From Candidatus Villigracilaceae bacterium (GTDB lineage Bacteria > Chloroflexota > Anaerolineae > Anaerolineales > Villigracilaceae): DNA of 64,000 nt. Both the position numbers and the translations under genes were made by a program. Of this stretch, positions 17,170 through 26,525 are shown piece after piece (within the stretch, counting starts at the first letter, position 1; each line of letters opens with the position of its first letter). Location: NCBI GenBank assembly GCA_026645935.1, contig JAPKMP010000006.1, positions 146,546 to 210,545 of the forward strand. The letters are read 5' to 3'. The notes beneath the pieces are model-generated. The model saw only the letters and a program-made list of their open reading frames with translations, was not told the DNA's origin and searched no databases.

Positions 17170-18144
17170 TCATTCCCCAAACACAAACAGATCGCCGATG
17201 GATTCGCGGTTGAAGTTGTGACCGATTGAATCGGCAAATATCTTCGCCACGGACAGGATCGTCAACTTGGGATGGCGTTTTCTTTTGGGGATGTGAACCG
17301 TATCGGTGGTGACGATCTCCTTTATCTGGGGAATGGCGGCAAGTTTTTCCAATCCGCCGCGGGTGAAGACCCCGTGCGTACACATCACCAAAATTTCCTT
17401 CACGCCTTCCTTGATGAGCACGCGGGTCAATTCGGCGATGGAACCTCCGGTGGCGATCTCGTCGTCGTAGATCAACGCGCGTTTGTGTCCCTTCACTTGA
17501 TTTCCCACCAATCCGCTGATGATGACTTTCGTATCCGAGACACGTTCCTTGTTTCCGGCGGCGACCGGCAGGCTCAGGCTTTTTGCAAACCGCGCCGCAG
17601 ATTTTGCCTGACCCATATCCGGCGCGACGATGATCGTGCCGTTCATGTCGCGGTCCTCGAGATATTTTTGAAAGACGGGACGGCTGCTCAACGGGTCAGT
17701 AGGAATGTGGAAGAACCCGTGCACCTGCGGCGAGTGAAACATCATGCTCATGACGTGAGTCGCGCCTGCGGTCTTCAACAGGTCCGCCACGAGACGGGCA
17801 GTAATGGAGATGCGTGGCGCGTCCTTCTTATCGGAACGCCCAAAGGAATAATACGGGATGATGGCGTGGACTTCGGAAGCGGCGGCGTCGCGGGCAATGT
17901 CGATCATCATCAGCAGTTCCATCAAATTATCGTTGACCGGCGGCGTCAACGATTGCACGATGTAGACACGGCGATACCGCACGCTCGCGCCGAGTTGAAT
18001 GTACATGTTGTCGTTGCTGAATTTTTTATGGTGCGTCTTTTCGAGCGGGACTCCCAGTTCGGCGGCGATGCTTTGGGCGAGGGGTTTGTTCGACCTGCCG
18101 CTGAACACGCGGACTTCGTCGGCAGGGATCGGGCGTTGGGTCAT
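17170..18144 (-). CDS. prs: Ribose-phosphate pyrophosphokinase
   Basis: 324 residues from the ATG at 18144, which has GGAGG 6 bases upstream; an in-frame ATG 12 bases earlier lacks a site. Makes PRPP from ribose 5-phosphate and ATP for nucleotide, His and Trp synthesis. Seen: VFSGRSNKPLAQSIAAELG, KKFSNDNMYIQLGASVR, the catalytic-loop region KERVSDTKV, and the PRPP loop ALIYDDEIATGGSI. This loop differs from the common DDMIDTAGT form, so this belongs to a divergent branch of the family that other Chloroflexota also seem to use (from memory). Confidence 0.9.
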   Translation of the reverse strand: MTQRPIPADEVRVFSGRSNKPLAQSIAAELGVPLEKTHHKKFSNDNMYIQLGASVRYRRVYIVQSLTPPVNDNLMELLMMIDIARDAAASEVHAIIPYYSFGRSDKKDAPRISITARLVADLLKTAGATHVMSMMFHSPQVHGFFHIPTDPLSSRPVFQKYLEDRDMNGTIIVAPDMGQAKSAARFAKSLSLPVAAGNKERVSDTKVIISGLVGNQVKGHKRALIYDDEIATGGSIAELTRVLIKEGVKEILVMCTHGVFTRGGLEKLAAIPQIKEIVTTDTVHIPKRKRHPKLTILSVAKIFADSIGHNFNRESIGDLFVFGE

Positions 18145-18203
18145 GGTTTCCTCCATTCACGGATTGCGCTTCGATTATCGCACAGAGCGGGGATTTATGC
18201 GCT

Positions 18204-18227
18204 AGCGGACGCAGGAGAACGTCCGCT
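18204..18227. repeat. REP-like hairpin AGCGGACG / CGTCCGCT
   Basis: Arms AGCGGACG (18204-18211) and CGTCCGCT (18220-18227) around CAGGAGAA, in the gap between divergent prs and osmC-like genes. A near-identical copy is at 44226-44249, and looser relatives at 62120-62137 and 63401-63420. Confidence 0.6.
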
Positions 18228-18239
18228 CCGCGTTAATGC

Positions 18240-18245
18240 TATACT
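18240..18245 (+). promoter_or_regulatory. -10 box close to the OsmC-like gene
   Basis: TATACT ends 6 bases before the ATG at 18252, with no ribosome site between, so the mRNA is probably leaderless. Confidence 0.4.
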
Positions 18246-18251
18246 GCCCGC

Positions 18252-18656
18252 ATGATATCGAATCAAGTCATTCTGAATTGGGATGCGGTGGACTTCTTTA
18301 CGGTCCGGGATGCATCCGGGCATCGAATCAACGTAAACATGGGGCGCGGATTCGGTTCGTCGGATTTATTGTCTGCGGCGTTGATCGGATGTTCCGCCTA
18401 TGATGTCGTTGAAATCCTGAGGAAACAGCGTCAGGAACTGAAGCAGCTCAAAGTCCGCGCTGAAGCGGTGCAGGATGAGACTCCGCCCTGGCGATTCAGA
18501 AAAATCCACATCCATTATCAGGTCATCGGAAAAGGACTTGATCCGCAAAAGGTGGAAAAGGCAATCCAGTTGAGCGAGGAGAAGTATTGCTCGGTCTACG
18601 CCACCCTGCGCGATGTGGTCGAGATCACTCACGAGGTTGAAGTAGTGGAAAGATGA
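18252..18656 (+). CDS. OsmC-family protein
   Basis: 134 residues. OsmC/Ohr proteins use two Cys to reduce organic hydroperoxides, or serve related thiol roles. The two landmarks are GCSAYDVVEILRKQRQ (first Cys near residue 56) and EEKYCSVYATLRDVVEI (second Cys near 116). GRGFGSSDLLSAALIGCSA is the usual Glu/Asp-containing start of the helix. Typical length. Stands alone with its own promoter. Confidence 0.88.
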   Translation: MISNQVILNWDAVDFFTVRDASGHRINVNMGRGFGSSDLLSAALIGCSAYDVVEILRKQRQELKQLKVRAEAVQDETPPWRFRKIHIHYQVIGKGLDPQKVEKAIQLSEEKYCSVYATLRDVVEITHEVEVVER

Positions 18657-18790
18657 AATGATAGGACTGCTTGATATATAAGCGCAAGTCGCCGTATGCG
18701 CGAACCCCTGTTTTTTAAATGCAAACCAGTTTTTCAGGGGATGGCCAAGACACTTTTTGAATTCCAATGGGTATAGGAATTCTTTCTTTT

Positions 18791-19768
18791 TCATCTGCCC
18801 CATATTTGGCTGGGAAACATCAACGAATCACTTTTTACCATTCGATACGCAAGGCTTTTATCCGGCGTATAATAAATGCCTGCCAAAGCCGTATTTGCAT
18901 TGACCATTACCTCACCCGGAACATCATGAATGATGCCGTCATGGACAAGCCCAAAGGTCAGGTCGCTGACTTTTTGCGTCTCTAACGCCTTAATCAATTC
19001 TTGAGCGTTCAATCTTCGTCCAGTCAAGTCTTTCACATAGGCAAAACCGTAAGTTGGGTCTGCCACATACCATCCATTGTAGCTGAATACCTCGATGGTA
19101 GCGTGCAATTCAGACCAGAGGAAAATATAACCGTTTCCCAAATCCTCGCTGCGACTTCCCATAATAATAATCCGGGTGATAGCGGGAAGGAAGCGCGCCA
19201 TCACCTCAGATTTTCCATTACACTCAATGTAACATGAGGATGCCGCGACTCCCGATAGAATCTCATCCCCTGCGCCTGTAGCACATAACGGTAGTCCCAT
19301 CCCGACTGAATTGTGATTCTCAAGATAATTATGTATCATTGCAAAACCCAGGTCAGCCGTAGTGGGTTGTTCGAGCGCTGGAAAGTTCGAGGCTATATCA
19401 TTATATGGATCGGATATCAAGCTTGAAGGATCGACGCGGGTTAGTATGATCACTCCCTGGCTTGGTTGACCGAGTGATTCATATAAGGCGGGAGAAAAGA
19501 ACCGGAGATAGGACTCTTCATCAAAACCCTTGAGTCTAAACACTTCAGGCTCAAGTGCGTCCGGGTCAAGTTGGAAGGTATCTGATCCGTTTCTCACATA
19601 ATTGATCTTAAGAAAATGGCTCTCTCCGTCATAGCTCACTTTCAAAATATTTCCATCGCTTGGATCTGACCAATCCTTGACGTTGGGCACCCTTATTGCG
19701 GCGTAAATTACAAAAGCCAAAGCCGACAAAGCCATTGAGATGGTGATTATTCTCGTATATCTTTTCAT
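18791..19768 (-). CDS. Transglutaminase-like protein with N-terminal membrane anchor
   Basis: 325 residues. A hydrophobic N-terminal segment (about residues 8-25) works as an anchor or signal. The C-terminal half contains a plausible Cys-His-Asp triad of the transglutaminase-like fold: SSCYIECNGKSEVMARF, SELHATIEVFSYNGWYVADPTYG. Such proteins act as cysteine proteases or cross-linking enzymes; the function here is unknown. Codon use is somewhat more AT-rich than its neighbours, hinting at transfer. Confidence 0.6.
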   Translation of the reverse strand: MKRYTRIITISMALSALAFVIYAAIRVPNVKDWSDPSDGNILKVSYDGESHFLKINYVRNGSDTFQLDPDALEPEVFRLKGFDEESYLRFFSPALYESLGQPSQGVIILTRVDPSSLISDPYNDIASNFPALEQPTTADLGFAMIHNYLENHNSVGMGLPLCATGAGDEILSGVAASSCYIECNGKSEVMARFLPAITRIIIMGSRSEDLGNGYIFLWSELHATIEVFSYNGWYVADPTYGFAYVKDLTGRRLNAQELIKALETQKVSDLTFGLVHDGIIHDVPGEVMVNANTALAGIYYTPDKSLAYRMVKSDSLMFPSQIWGR

Positions 19769-19884
19769 ATCCGCAAATCCATAACCGTTTCTTTAAGTCA
19801 TCATGTCAGATCGGATTACAAACAAATAGAGACTTTTTCTCAAAAACCGCAGGAATAATACATTGTACGTCAAGTTTATTGATC

Positions 19885-20232
19885 CTACCGCGCATTCCAG
19901 ATCGCGTCCGCCACGATCATGCCGATGAACATGGATATAAATTGAAGGATCCCTCCCGCGGTTAAGCCTGCAAGCACGGAGGCTGCTACAGCGGGGATCG
20001 CGGTCCAATTGAATTTTGTCGCGAGCCAGCGCGGCAGCCTCCATGCCAGTATCGCGGCGAGGATGATGCTGATGATGTTGCAGACCAGACTTGCGAGCAA
20101 GGCGGGACCGCCCGAACTGTCGTTGAATCCGTTCAGCATGATCAGCAGTCCGAACATGACGACCGATCCGCCAAGCACTAGCAGAACAATGGTAATGATA
20201 AGGGACACGATGGCTGGTGTTTTAGTGGGCAT
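19885..20232 (-). CDS. Small hypothetical membrane protein
   Basis: 115 residues with three to four hydrophobic segments (about 8-33, 43-63, 78-110). No family recognised. GGAGATATTTACC-ATG gives a reasonable ribosome site. Stands alone between the transglutaminase-like gene and a divergent ABC exporter. Confidence 0.55.
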   Translation of the reverse strand: MPTKTPAIVSLIITIVLLVLGGSVVMFGLLIMLNGFNDSSGGPALLASLVCNIISIILAAILAWRLPRWLATKFNWTAIPAVAASVLAGLTAGGILQFISMFIGMIVADAIWNAR

Positions 20233-20312
20233 GGTAAATATCTCCTCGAAGATTATACCTTTTGGGGCGTCAGACTTTCATTAACCTCCCCCTTCTTCCG
20301 GTTGCCGGATTG

Positions 20313-20370
20313 GTCGGTTGGTCGTATAGTCGCATGGTCTGATAGTCAAAAGACTACGCGACCAACCGAC
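20313..20370. repeat. Hairpin before the ABC exporter gene
   Basis: 19-base arms (GTCGGTTGGTCGTATAGTC at 20313-20331 and its complement at 20352-20370) match at 17 of 19 positions. It lies in the leader of the exporter gene, 8 bases before its GAGGAG ribosome site, and could affect expression. Confidence 0.6.
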
Positions 20371-20392
20371 TACGAGACGAGGAGACTACCTT

Positions 20393-22372
20393 ATGCACGG
20401 ATACGGCTGGTTCATGGCAATGCGCCAGGGCGACGAAAAGCCCAAGGTCACCCGCGAACTTTTATTGCGCGTCCTCAACTACGCCAAACCATATTGGGGG
20501 CATATCGCGGGCATGCTTATTACGATCCTTCTCAGTACAGGTATTTCCCTGCTGACCCCGCTCATCTTCCGCAACATGATCGACGTGGTGCTGCCCGCCA
20601 AGGATACACAACGGCTCATCTGGCTCGGGCTGGCGCTGCTCTTCATCCCCGCGCTCAACGGCGCGATCAGTGTCGTTCAGCGGCGGCTCAATTCCACCGT
20701 TGGCGAAGGCGTGATCTTCGATCTGCGTTCCGCGCTCTTCTCGCGCCTGCAACGGATGTCCCTGCGTTTCTTCACCAACACCAAGACCGGCGAACTCATG
20801 TCGCGCCTCAACAGCGACGTGGTCGGCGCGCAGAACGCCATCAGTAACACGATTGTTAACATCGTGACCAATCTTATCGAAGCCATCGCTTTGCTTGCGG
20901 TGATGCTCACGTTGGAATGGCGGCTCACGCTGGTCAGTGTGCTCATCCTGCCGTTGTTCATCATCGTCGCTCAAAGGCTTGGAACCGTTTTACGCGACAT
21001 CGCCCGTCAAGCCATGGACACGAACGCGCAGATGAACGCGCACATGAACGAGACCCTCAACATCGGCGGCGCGCTGCTCGTCAAACTTTTTGGACGCACC
21101 CGCGAAGAGGAGAAACGCTTCCGCGAACGCGCGGCGAACGTCCGCGATATTGGAATCAGACGGGCAGTGATCGGCTCGACGTTCTTTGTCATATTCGGTC
21201 TGGTCACGGCAGTGGGCACGGCGCTCGTTTACGGGCTGGGCGGATACTTCGTCATCACAGATGTCTTCACCGTCGGTACCATCGTCGCATTCGGTTCGTA
21301 TCTCGGGCAACTGTATGGAACCTTGCAGGGTCTCGCCAGCGCTCCGGTGGATTTCTCCACATCGATGGTCAGTTTCGAGCGCGTCTTCGAGATCGTGGAT
21401 CTGCCGCAAGACATTGCCGAAAAGGAGAATGCCATCGAACTCAAAGATGTCAAAGGTGAATTGCAATTCGATAACGTCACTTTCAATTACAAGGTCGACG
21501 AATCGATCCTTTTGAAAGACGTAAAACGCTATGGGAGGATGGAGGATGTGAAAGCCGTTTTCAGCGGAGGAAATGGAAATGACCGCGGACCGAAGACCGC
21601 AGACGGCCCGTCGTCCATTGTCCGTCGTCAGGATGGAAGCGCCTCAGACTCCCCCGAGCCTGATTCAACCTCACAGGCACGCGAGATTGCCCTGAAAGGA
21701 ATCTCCTTTACCGCCCGTCCGGGAGGGTTGGTCGCTCTTGTCGGTCCCTCCGGTGCTGGTAAAACAACCGTGACCTATCTCATTCCGCGCCTTTACGATC
21801 CAGGCGATGGCTCGATCCGGATAGACGGACACAATCTCAAAGATGTCACGCTTGAATCGTTGTCCCATTCGATTGGCATGGTCACGCAGGAGACCTATCT
21901 CTTCCACGACACCATCCGCACCAACTTGACCTACGCCAAACCGGATGCGACACAAGACGAGATCGAGTCCGCTGCCATAGCTGCCAACATCCACAACTTC
22001 ATCGTGGATTTGCCCGAAGGGTACGACACCATCGTCGGCGAGCGCGGATATCGACTGAGCGGCGGCGAAAAACAGCGCATTGCCCTCGCGCGCGTGATCT
22101 TGAAAAATCCGCGCATTCTTGTTTTGGATGAAGCGACGAGTTCGCTCGACAGCGAATCCGAAGCGCTGATTCAAGAGGCGTTGAAGCGGGTGATGGCTGG
22201 GCGCACGAGCATCGTCATTGCGCACCGCCTTTCCACGATCCTTGCCGCCGATTTGATTCTGGTCATGGATCGGGGCAAGATCGTGGAGCGAGGCACGCAT
22301 GCAGAACTGCTTTCCCTCAACGGTTTATATTCCCAGTTGTACGAAACACAATTCCGTGCCGAGAAAATTTGA
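20393..22372 (+). CDS. ABC exporter, fused permease and ATPase, with an inserted linker
   Basis: 659 residues; GAGGAG precedes the start. Six membrane helices fill residues 30-330. The ATPase begins near 360 and has Walker A GPSGAGKTT, Q-loop VTQETYLF, signature LSGGEKQRIALARV, Walker B ILVLDEATSSLD and switch His IVIAHRLST. These half-transporters (MsbA/BmrA type) pair and export lipids, drugs or peptides. Odd: between the first ATPase strand (FDNVTFNYKVD) and GISFTARPG there are about 55 extra residues, containing DRGPKTADGPSSIVRRQDG, encoded by a word repeat like that at 12238-12281. The frame and all ATPase motifs are intact, so it is probably functional. Confidence 0.88.
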   Translation: MHGYGWFMAMRQGDEKPKVTRELLLRVLNYAKPYWGHIAGMLITILLSTGISLLTPLIFRNMIDVVLPAKDTQRLIWLGLALLFIPALNGAISVVQRRLNSTVGEGVIFDLRSALFSRLQRMSLRFFTNTKTGELMSRLNSDVVGAQNAISNTIVNIVTNLIEAIALLAVMLTLEWRLTLVSVLILPLFIIVAQRLGTVLRDIARQAMDTNAQMNAHMNETLNIGGALLVKLFGRTREEEKRFRERAANVRDIGIRRAVIGSTFFVIFGLVTAVGTALVYGLGGYFVITDVFTVGTIVAFGSYLGQLYGTLQGLASAPVDFSTSMVSFERVFEIVDLPQDIAEKENAIELKDVKGELQFDNVTFNYKVDESILLKDVKRYGRMEDVKAVFSGGNGNDRGPKTADGPSSIVRRQDGSASDSPEPDSTSQAREIALKGISFTARPGGLVALVGPSGAGKTTVTYLIPRLYDPGDGSIRIDGHNLKDVTLESLSHSIGMVTQETYLFHDTIRTNLTYAKPDATQDEIESAAIAANIHNFIVDLPEGYDTIVGERGYRLSGGEKQRIALARVILKNPRILVLDEATSSLDSESEALIQEALKRVMAGRTSIVIAHRLSTILAADLILVMDRGKIVERGTHAELLSLNGLYSQLYETQFRAEKI

Positions 22373-22407
22373 GCGATGATAAATGGGCGATTGGAAAGAT
22401 CATCCAT

Positions 22408-22884
22408 TTATCGGCGCTGATCCCAAAGTTGGCGCGTGATCTGCAAATGCCCGAGATGCAGGTGTGAATGTTCGAGCGCATGCAACAGCGACCAACCGAT
22501 GGTGAACGTTCCACGCGATGATGCGCGCGGCGTTTCAAGGTCTTGCAGGCTGAGTCGCTCCAATACGGCGGTTGCGTAGGCATATCCATCATCGAGCCGC
22601 TTGTGTAGAAATTCCCCGCCCAGATTTTTTACTTTGAACTCCGCATCGCGGTCGCGGTTCGACGGTTCCTGGGCGGCGACATCCCCGATCCAGAACCGTT
22701 CCGCGCCGGTGATGTGATAGATCAGCACGCAGATCGAATTCATGTTCGCGCCGGGGGTCCAGTCGAGCGCGTCGGGCGGGAGTCCGTCCATTGTCTTGCG
22801 TATGTCATCGTGACATTTTCTGAGCAGGTTCAGATAATCTACGAAAAATGGTTGCATCGTTTCCATCACTTTCCAGTCAATCAT
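22408..22884 (-). CDS. DinB-family protein
   Basis: 158 residues, four-helix bundle of the DinB/YfiT metal-binding fold. Possible metal ligands: His in CVLIYHITGAERFW and the pair in LLHALEHSHLHLGHLQITRQL. DinB proteins include thiol transferases using mycothiol or bacillithiol, but most are uncharacterised. Ten bases separate it from another DinB gene that is about one-third identical by eye (shared LDWTPG/LDWSPK, RDRDAEF, HLGHLQ/HLGHIQ), a tandem duplication. Confidence 0.8.
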   Translation of the reverse strand: MIDWKVMETMQPFFVDYLNLLRKCHDDIRKTMDGLPPDALDWTPGANMNSICVLIYHITGAERFWIGDVAAQEPSNRDRDAEFKVKNLGGEFLHKRLDDGYAYATAVLERLSLQDLETPRASSRGTFTIGWSLLHALEHSHLHLGHLQITRQLWDQRR

Positions 22885-22893
22885 AATGAGGGA

Positions 22894-23352
22894 TCAGGAG
22901 TTTAGGTGAAGCCACATATCCCGCATTACCTGGATATGACCCAGATGGGTTGCGGTATGCTTTAGCGAATGGCCGATCACCCAGCCGACAGTCACTTCGC
23001 GCGTGCGGAACATGCATTTGCGGTCGAGGTCGGCGGGAGTCAATCCTTCCATCACGCTTTTGATAAATTCTAGGCTTTCGGTGAGGCGTTGGGTCAACTG
23101 GCTGGAGGTCAGTCCTTTCGCGCGAAATTCCGCGTCGCGGTCACGATGCACGTCCTGTCCCTGAATGACCTCCCCAAACAGGAACTTTTGAGAACCCGTC
23201 AGGTGGACGACCAGGACCGCGATCGGGTTCACGCCGGGCTTTGGCGACCAATCCAGCGCGTCAAGCGGGAGTCCCTCTAGCGCATTTCCGATGTCGCTGT
23301 GCAATTCTTGCATGTTGTTCAGGCAGTCGGCGAAAAACGTTTCCATCGTCAT
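22894..23352 (-). CDS. DinB-family protein, tandem paralogue
   Basis: 152 residues with the same layout as its downstream neighbour: ALDWSPKPGVNPIAVLVVHLTGSQ (split at first His) and GHSLKHTATHLGHIQVMRDMW. AGAAAGGA precedes the ATG. First gene of the two-gene unit, so its upstream gap should hold the promoter. Function unknown beyond the fold. Confidence 0.8.
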   Translation of the reverse strand: MTMETFFADCLNNMQELHSDIGNALEGLPLDALDWSPKPGVNPIAVLVVHLTGSQKFLFGEVIQGQDVHRDRDAEFRAKGLTSSQLTQRLTESLEFIKSVMEGLTPADLDRKCMFRTREVTVGWVIGHSLKHTATHLGHIQVMRDMWLHLNS

Positions 23353-23736
23353 TCCTTTCTATGTCCTTCGATTGTTACTCTGTCAAACGCGGGGATTGCG
23401 CGAGGGGCGGGATGCAAAAGAAAGTGTTTTGTTTCCCTTCGATTGCTTAAACACAACCGATAAAATTGAGATGCGATGGGAAGAGTCGATTGCCGGGTCG
23501 GGCAGGGAATTGGTCAATGCCTTCGGTTTTTGGCGATGGCAATCGGGCTGTAACTTCAAGATGAACGAAGCCCTGTGAAATATCGGCATTTGCATATGGA
23601 AACGGGCGCCTTAATCGGCAAACCCAATGCGCCATTATCGGGTTAAAATGACAAACTATCAAGGGACGGTTTATCGTTTTTCATCGCAAAACGGTTTATA
23701 CTGCCGTGTAATATTCCATCTCAACGGACAAACCCC
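23353..23736. other. Gene-free gap between divergent DinB and CoA-transferase genes
   Basis: 384 bases without a credible gene; short frames here lack ribosome sites and known motifs. Both flanking genes are transcribed away from it, so it should hold two promoters. TATACT at 23698-23703, 34 bases before the CoA-transferase ATG, is a possible -10 box. No repeat or RNA fold stood out. Confidence 0.4.
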
Positions 23737-24945
23737 ATGCAACCTCTCGACGGCATTCGCATTCTCGATATCACCCGCGCGCTGGCGGGACCGTACTGCA
23801 CGATGATGCTTGGAGACCTCGGCGCGGACGTGATCAAAGTGGAACGTCCCGGGGTCGGTGATGAGACGCGCGGCTGGGGACCGCCGTTCGTAGGCGAGCC
23901 ATATGGGAATTATCCAGGCGAGTCCGCATATTTCATTGCGGCAAACAGGAACAAGCGCAGTATCACCGTCAACATTCAGAGCAGGGAAGGGCAGGGTCTC
24001 CTCCGCAAATTGGCTGGCGTAAGCGATGTGCTTGTCGAAAATTATCGCACAGGCGATCTGGATAAACTCGGTTTGGGCTACGCGGAGATGCACGCATTGC
24101 ATCCCAGGTTGATCTACTGCTCGGTGAGCGGATACGGCCGCACGGGTCCATTCGCAGACCGGGCGGGATACGATGCGGTTCTTCAAGCCGAGGGCGGCAT
24201 GATGAGCATTACGGGTCCCATCGAAGGACCGCAATCCCGCGTGGGCATCCCCATCATCGATATTACTTCCGGCATGTTTGCCTCCACGGCGATTCTTGCG
24301 GCATTACGCGCGCGCGATATAACAGGCGAAGGCCAACTCGTGGATATTTCACTTTTCGATTCGCACCTCGCCCTGCTTACGAATGTCGCTTCGAATTATC
24401 TGGTTGGCGGCAAACCGCCCGGGCGTCTTGGCAATGCTCACCCCAACCTTGTGCCGTACGATTCATTCCAGGCGCGCGACAGTTGGTTTGTGCTCGGCGT
24501 CGCCAATGAAAAGCAATGGGGCATTTTGTGCGATGTGTTGAACCGGCCGGAATGGAAGACCGATCCGCGTTACGAGACCAACCGCAGGCGCGTCGAGAAT
24601 CGTTCCGTCCTGGTCGGGGAATTAAATAAGATCTTTTCCCAACAAAACGCCGACCATTGGCTGGAACAATTGGTGAACGCGGGTTTGCCATGCGGACGAA
24701 TCAACACCGTGCCGGAGGTGTTCGACCTGCCGCATGCCCGCGCGCGTGAAATGATCCTTGAATCCGAACACGCTTCAGCCGGGACGGTGAAACTGCCCGG
24801 CTTCCCGTATAAATTTTCCGCCACCCCAGCGGAGATCCAAAAACCGCCGCCGATGCTGGGCGAGCACACGGAGGAAGTTCTCAAAGGTCTGTTGAATTTT
24901 TCCGCAGAGGACGTGGCTTCCTTGCGGGAAAAGGGAGCGATATAA
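23737..24945 (+). CDS. Class III CoA-transferase (CaiB/BaiF family)
   Basis: 402 residues, normal for the family. It moves CoA between carboxylic acids. Seen: LDGIRILDITRALAGPYCTMMLGDLGADVIKVE (split: GIRILDITRALAGPYCTMML), GDETRGWGPPF, NRNKRSITVNI, the catalytic-Asp region VLVENYRTGDLDKLGLGY and YDAVLQAEGGMMSITG. The substrate (carnitine-, succinate- or aromatic-acid type) cannot be told. Not in an operon. Confidence 0.9.
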   Translation: MQPLDGIRILDITRALAGPYCTMMLGDLGADVIKVERPGVGDETRGWGPPFVGEPYGNYPGESAYFIAANRNKRSITVNIQSREGQGLLRKLAGVSDVLVENYRTGDLDKLGLGYAEMHALHPRLIYCSVSGYGRTGPFADRAGYDAVLQAEGGMMSITGPIEGPQSRVGIPIIDITSGMFASTAILAALRARDITGEGQLVDISLFDSHLALLTNVASNYLVGGKPPGRLGNAHPNLVPYDSFQARDSWFVLGVANEKQWGILCDVLNRPEWKTDPRYETNRRRVENRSVLVGELNKIFSQQNADHWLEQLVNAGLPCGRINTVPEVFDLPHARAREMILESEHASAGTVKLPGFPYKFSATPAEIQKPPPMLGEHTEEVLKGLLNFSAEDVASLREKGAI

Positions 24946-25074
24946 AGCCCGAGCCAGCTTGCTGCTTTATTAGTCCTCTTACATAAGCAATCGCGGGGTG
25001 GGTTTTCGATCCGCCATTCGTAGAAAAGATTCAAGAGAATCTCGGGCGGCCTACTATTGATTTTTGCAGGAGGT

Positions 25075-25926
25075 TTATTTTGCGATGCGCCTGGCGAAAG
25101 ATTCGAGCGAAATCGGCTCGCGCTTCAATACCCATCTCAACACATTTAGATTCCCAGCCAGCCCCCATCGGTCGTAATACTCGAACATCCTGATCAGGTT
25201 TTCCACCGCGTATCCGCTCAGCCCGCCCGCGCGCAATCTCCAGTCTTTGATCTCTTCTCTCTCAGCTCGAACAGGGCGATTTAATACGCGGCTGAATATT
25301 TCTGCCAGCTCGGCATGGGATATGGGCTTCGTCCCTGCCAACTCATAGATTGCATTGATGTGACCCGGCTCGGCCAGCACGATCCGCGCGGCTTCGGCAA
25401 GGTCTTCCAAATCGAGAAAACTGAACTTCGCTTCGACGGAATATGGCACACGCAAAACGCCCTCTTCGACGATGCTCTTCCAGCCCGCCAGCAGGTTTTG
25501 CATGTACGGCGCGGGTTGCAGAATGGTGAATGGAATCCCCGACTCGAACATCATCTCTTCCACGCGCATCTTTTGCCAGTGATGGTTCATCGCTTCGATC
25601 TGCGGATGCAGAACCGAGTGATAGACAAAATGCTCCACGCCCGCCTTCTTCGCTTCCCCAATTACCAACCTGCCAATTACCTCTTCCTCAGGGCTCATAT
25701 TCGGGCAAATGTGATAGACCGCCCTCACTTCCTCCATCGCCGCACGAATCACATCTTCGTTGCGCAAGTCACCAGCGATGACCCTCTCCGCGCCCAGGGA
25801 TTTCATCACTGAAACCTGCTCTTCGCGGTGTACGAACGCGCAAACGCCATCCGCTTCAGCGAGCGACTTGATGATGGCTTTGCCCGTCTTACCACCTGCG
25901 CCTGTTACGAGTATCATAAGGAACAT
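25075..25926 (-). CDS. NmrA-like NAD(P)-binding protein
   Basis: 283 residues; a second start at 25917 (MILVTGAGGKTGKAI) is equally likely. The N-terminal Rossmann motif is VTGAGGKTGKAI; GDLRNEDVIRAAMEEV and a conserved FVYHSV follow. The active-site Tyr-x3-Lys of classical SDRs is absent, as expected for atypical SDRs of the NmrA/HSCARG group, which sense the NADP redox state or act as isoflavone-type reductases. Convergent with the CoA-transferase gene. Confidence 0.8.
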   Translation of the reverse strand: MFLMILVTGAGGKTGKAIIKSLAEADGVCAFVHREEQVSVMKSLGAERVIAGDLRNEDVIRAAMEEVRAVYHICPNMSPEEEVIGRLVIGEAKKAGVEHFVYHSVLHPQIEAMNHHWQKMRVEEMMFESGIPFTILQPAPYMQNLLAGWKSIVEEGVLRVPYSVEAKFSFLDLEDLAEAARIVLAEPGHINAIYELAGTKPISHAELAEIFSRVLNRPVRAEREEIKDWRLRAGGLSGYAVENLIRMFEYYDRWGLAGNLNVLRWVLKREPISLESFARRIAK

Positions 25927-25947
25927 TATCCCACGAACGGAGCGGGC

Positions 25948-26448
25948 ATGACCTCAATTCGAAAAATTCCAACTCCAGCGTATTCAATGATGGACACATA
26001 TATGGCAATGACGGGTGCGTACACCGATTGCTATGAGATCGAGATTCAGTTCGCAATTTCCATCCCCGAATTCGTTTATGCCTTCTACACAACGCCGCTC
26101 TTCAAACTGGAAAGGCTGATTCTACAGATCATGGTTTCGAAACCCTCGACGGATTTGCAGGCGAAACAGGTAGCCGATGGTGAAATCGATAAATTCGCCG
26201 CGTGGACGATGGAGGCGCGTACAGAGAATGAACTCTTGATGTGCGACTTTCTCAGCCGCACACGCTCGTGGTTCATGACGATCCCTGTGGGGGAATCCAG
26301 AACGCGGTTGTATTTCGGCACGGCGGTTGTTCCGAAAGCAGGAAGGACCTCGCTTGAGTTCGGCTATCGCGCCATGCTGGGGTTTCACCAAATCTATTCG
26401 GTGTCCCTGTTGTACTCGGCAAAAAGAAAACTGGAACGCGGGGGCTGA
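25948..26448 (+). CDS. Hypothetical protein, 166 residues
   Basis: Start at the ATG 25948, because the frame upstream overlaps the divergent NmrA-like gene. It holds YEIEIQFAISIPEFVYAFYT, ARTENELLMCDFLSRTRSWF and TRLYFGTAVVP. The pattern suggests an alpha/beta fold with a beta-rich C-terminal half and no signal or membrane helix. I do not recognise the family. Divergent from NmrA-like by 21 bases, so both may share a promoter region. Confidence 0.55.
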   Translation: MTSIRKIPTPAYSMMDTYMAMTGAYTDCYEIEIQFAISIPEFVYAFYTTPLFKLERLILQIMVSKPSTDLQAKQVADGEIDKFAAWTMEARTENELLMCDFLSRTRSWFMTIPVGESRTRLYFGTAVVPKAGRTSLEFGYRAMLGFHQIYSVSLLYSAKRKLERGG

Positions 26449-26525
26449 CCGCCTTGTCAAATCAATCCTCACACCCTACAATCAGGCGATAAATTTCCCT
26501 CCCACCTTAGAAAGGATATGCACCC

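Noticed and set aside
17272..18255. Plus-strand open frame of 327 codons
   Set aside because: Antisense shadow of the PRPP synthetase gene, with no ribosome site.
23353..23736. Short open frames in the gap before the CoA-transferase
   Set aside because: No ribosome sites, no motifs and codon use unlike the neighbours.
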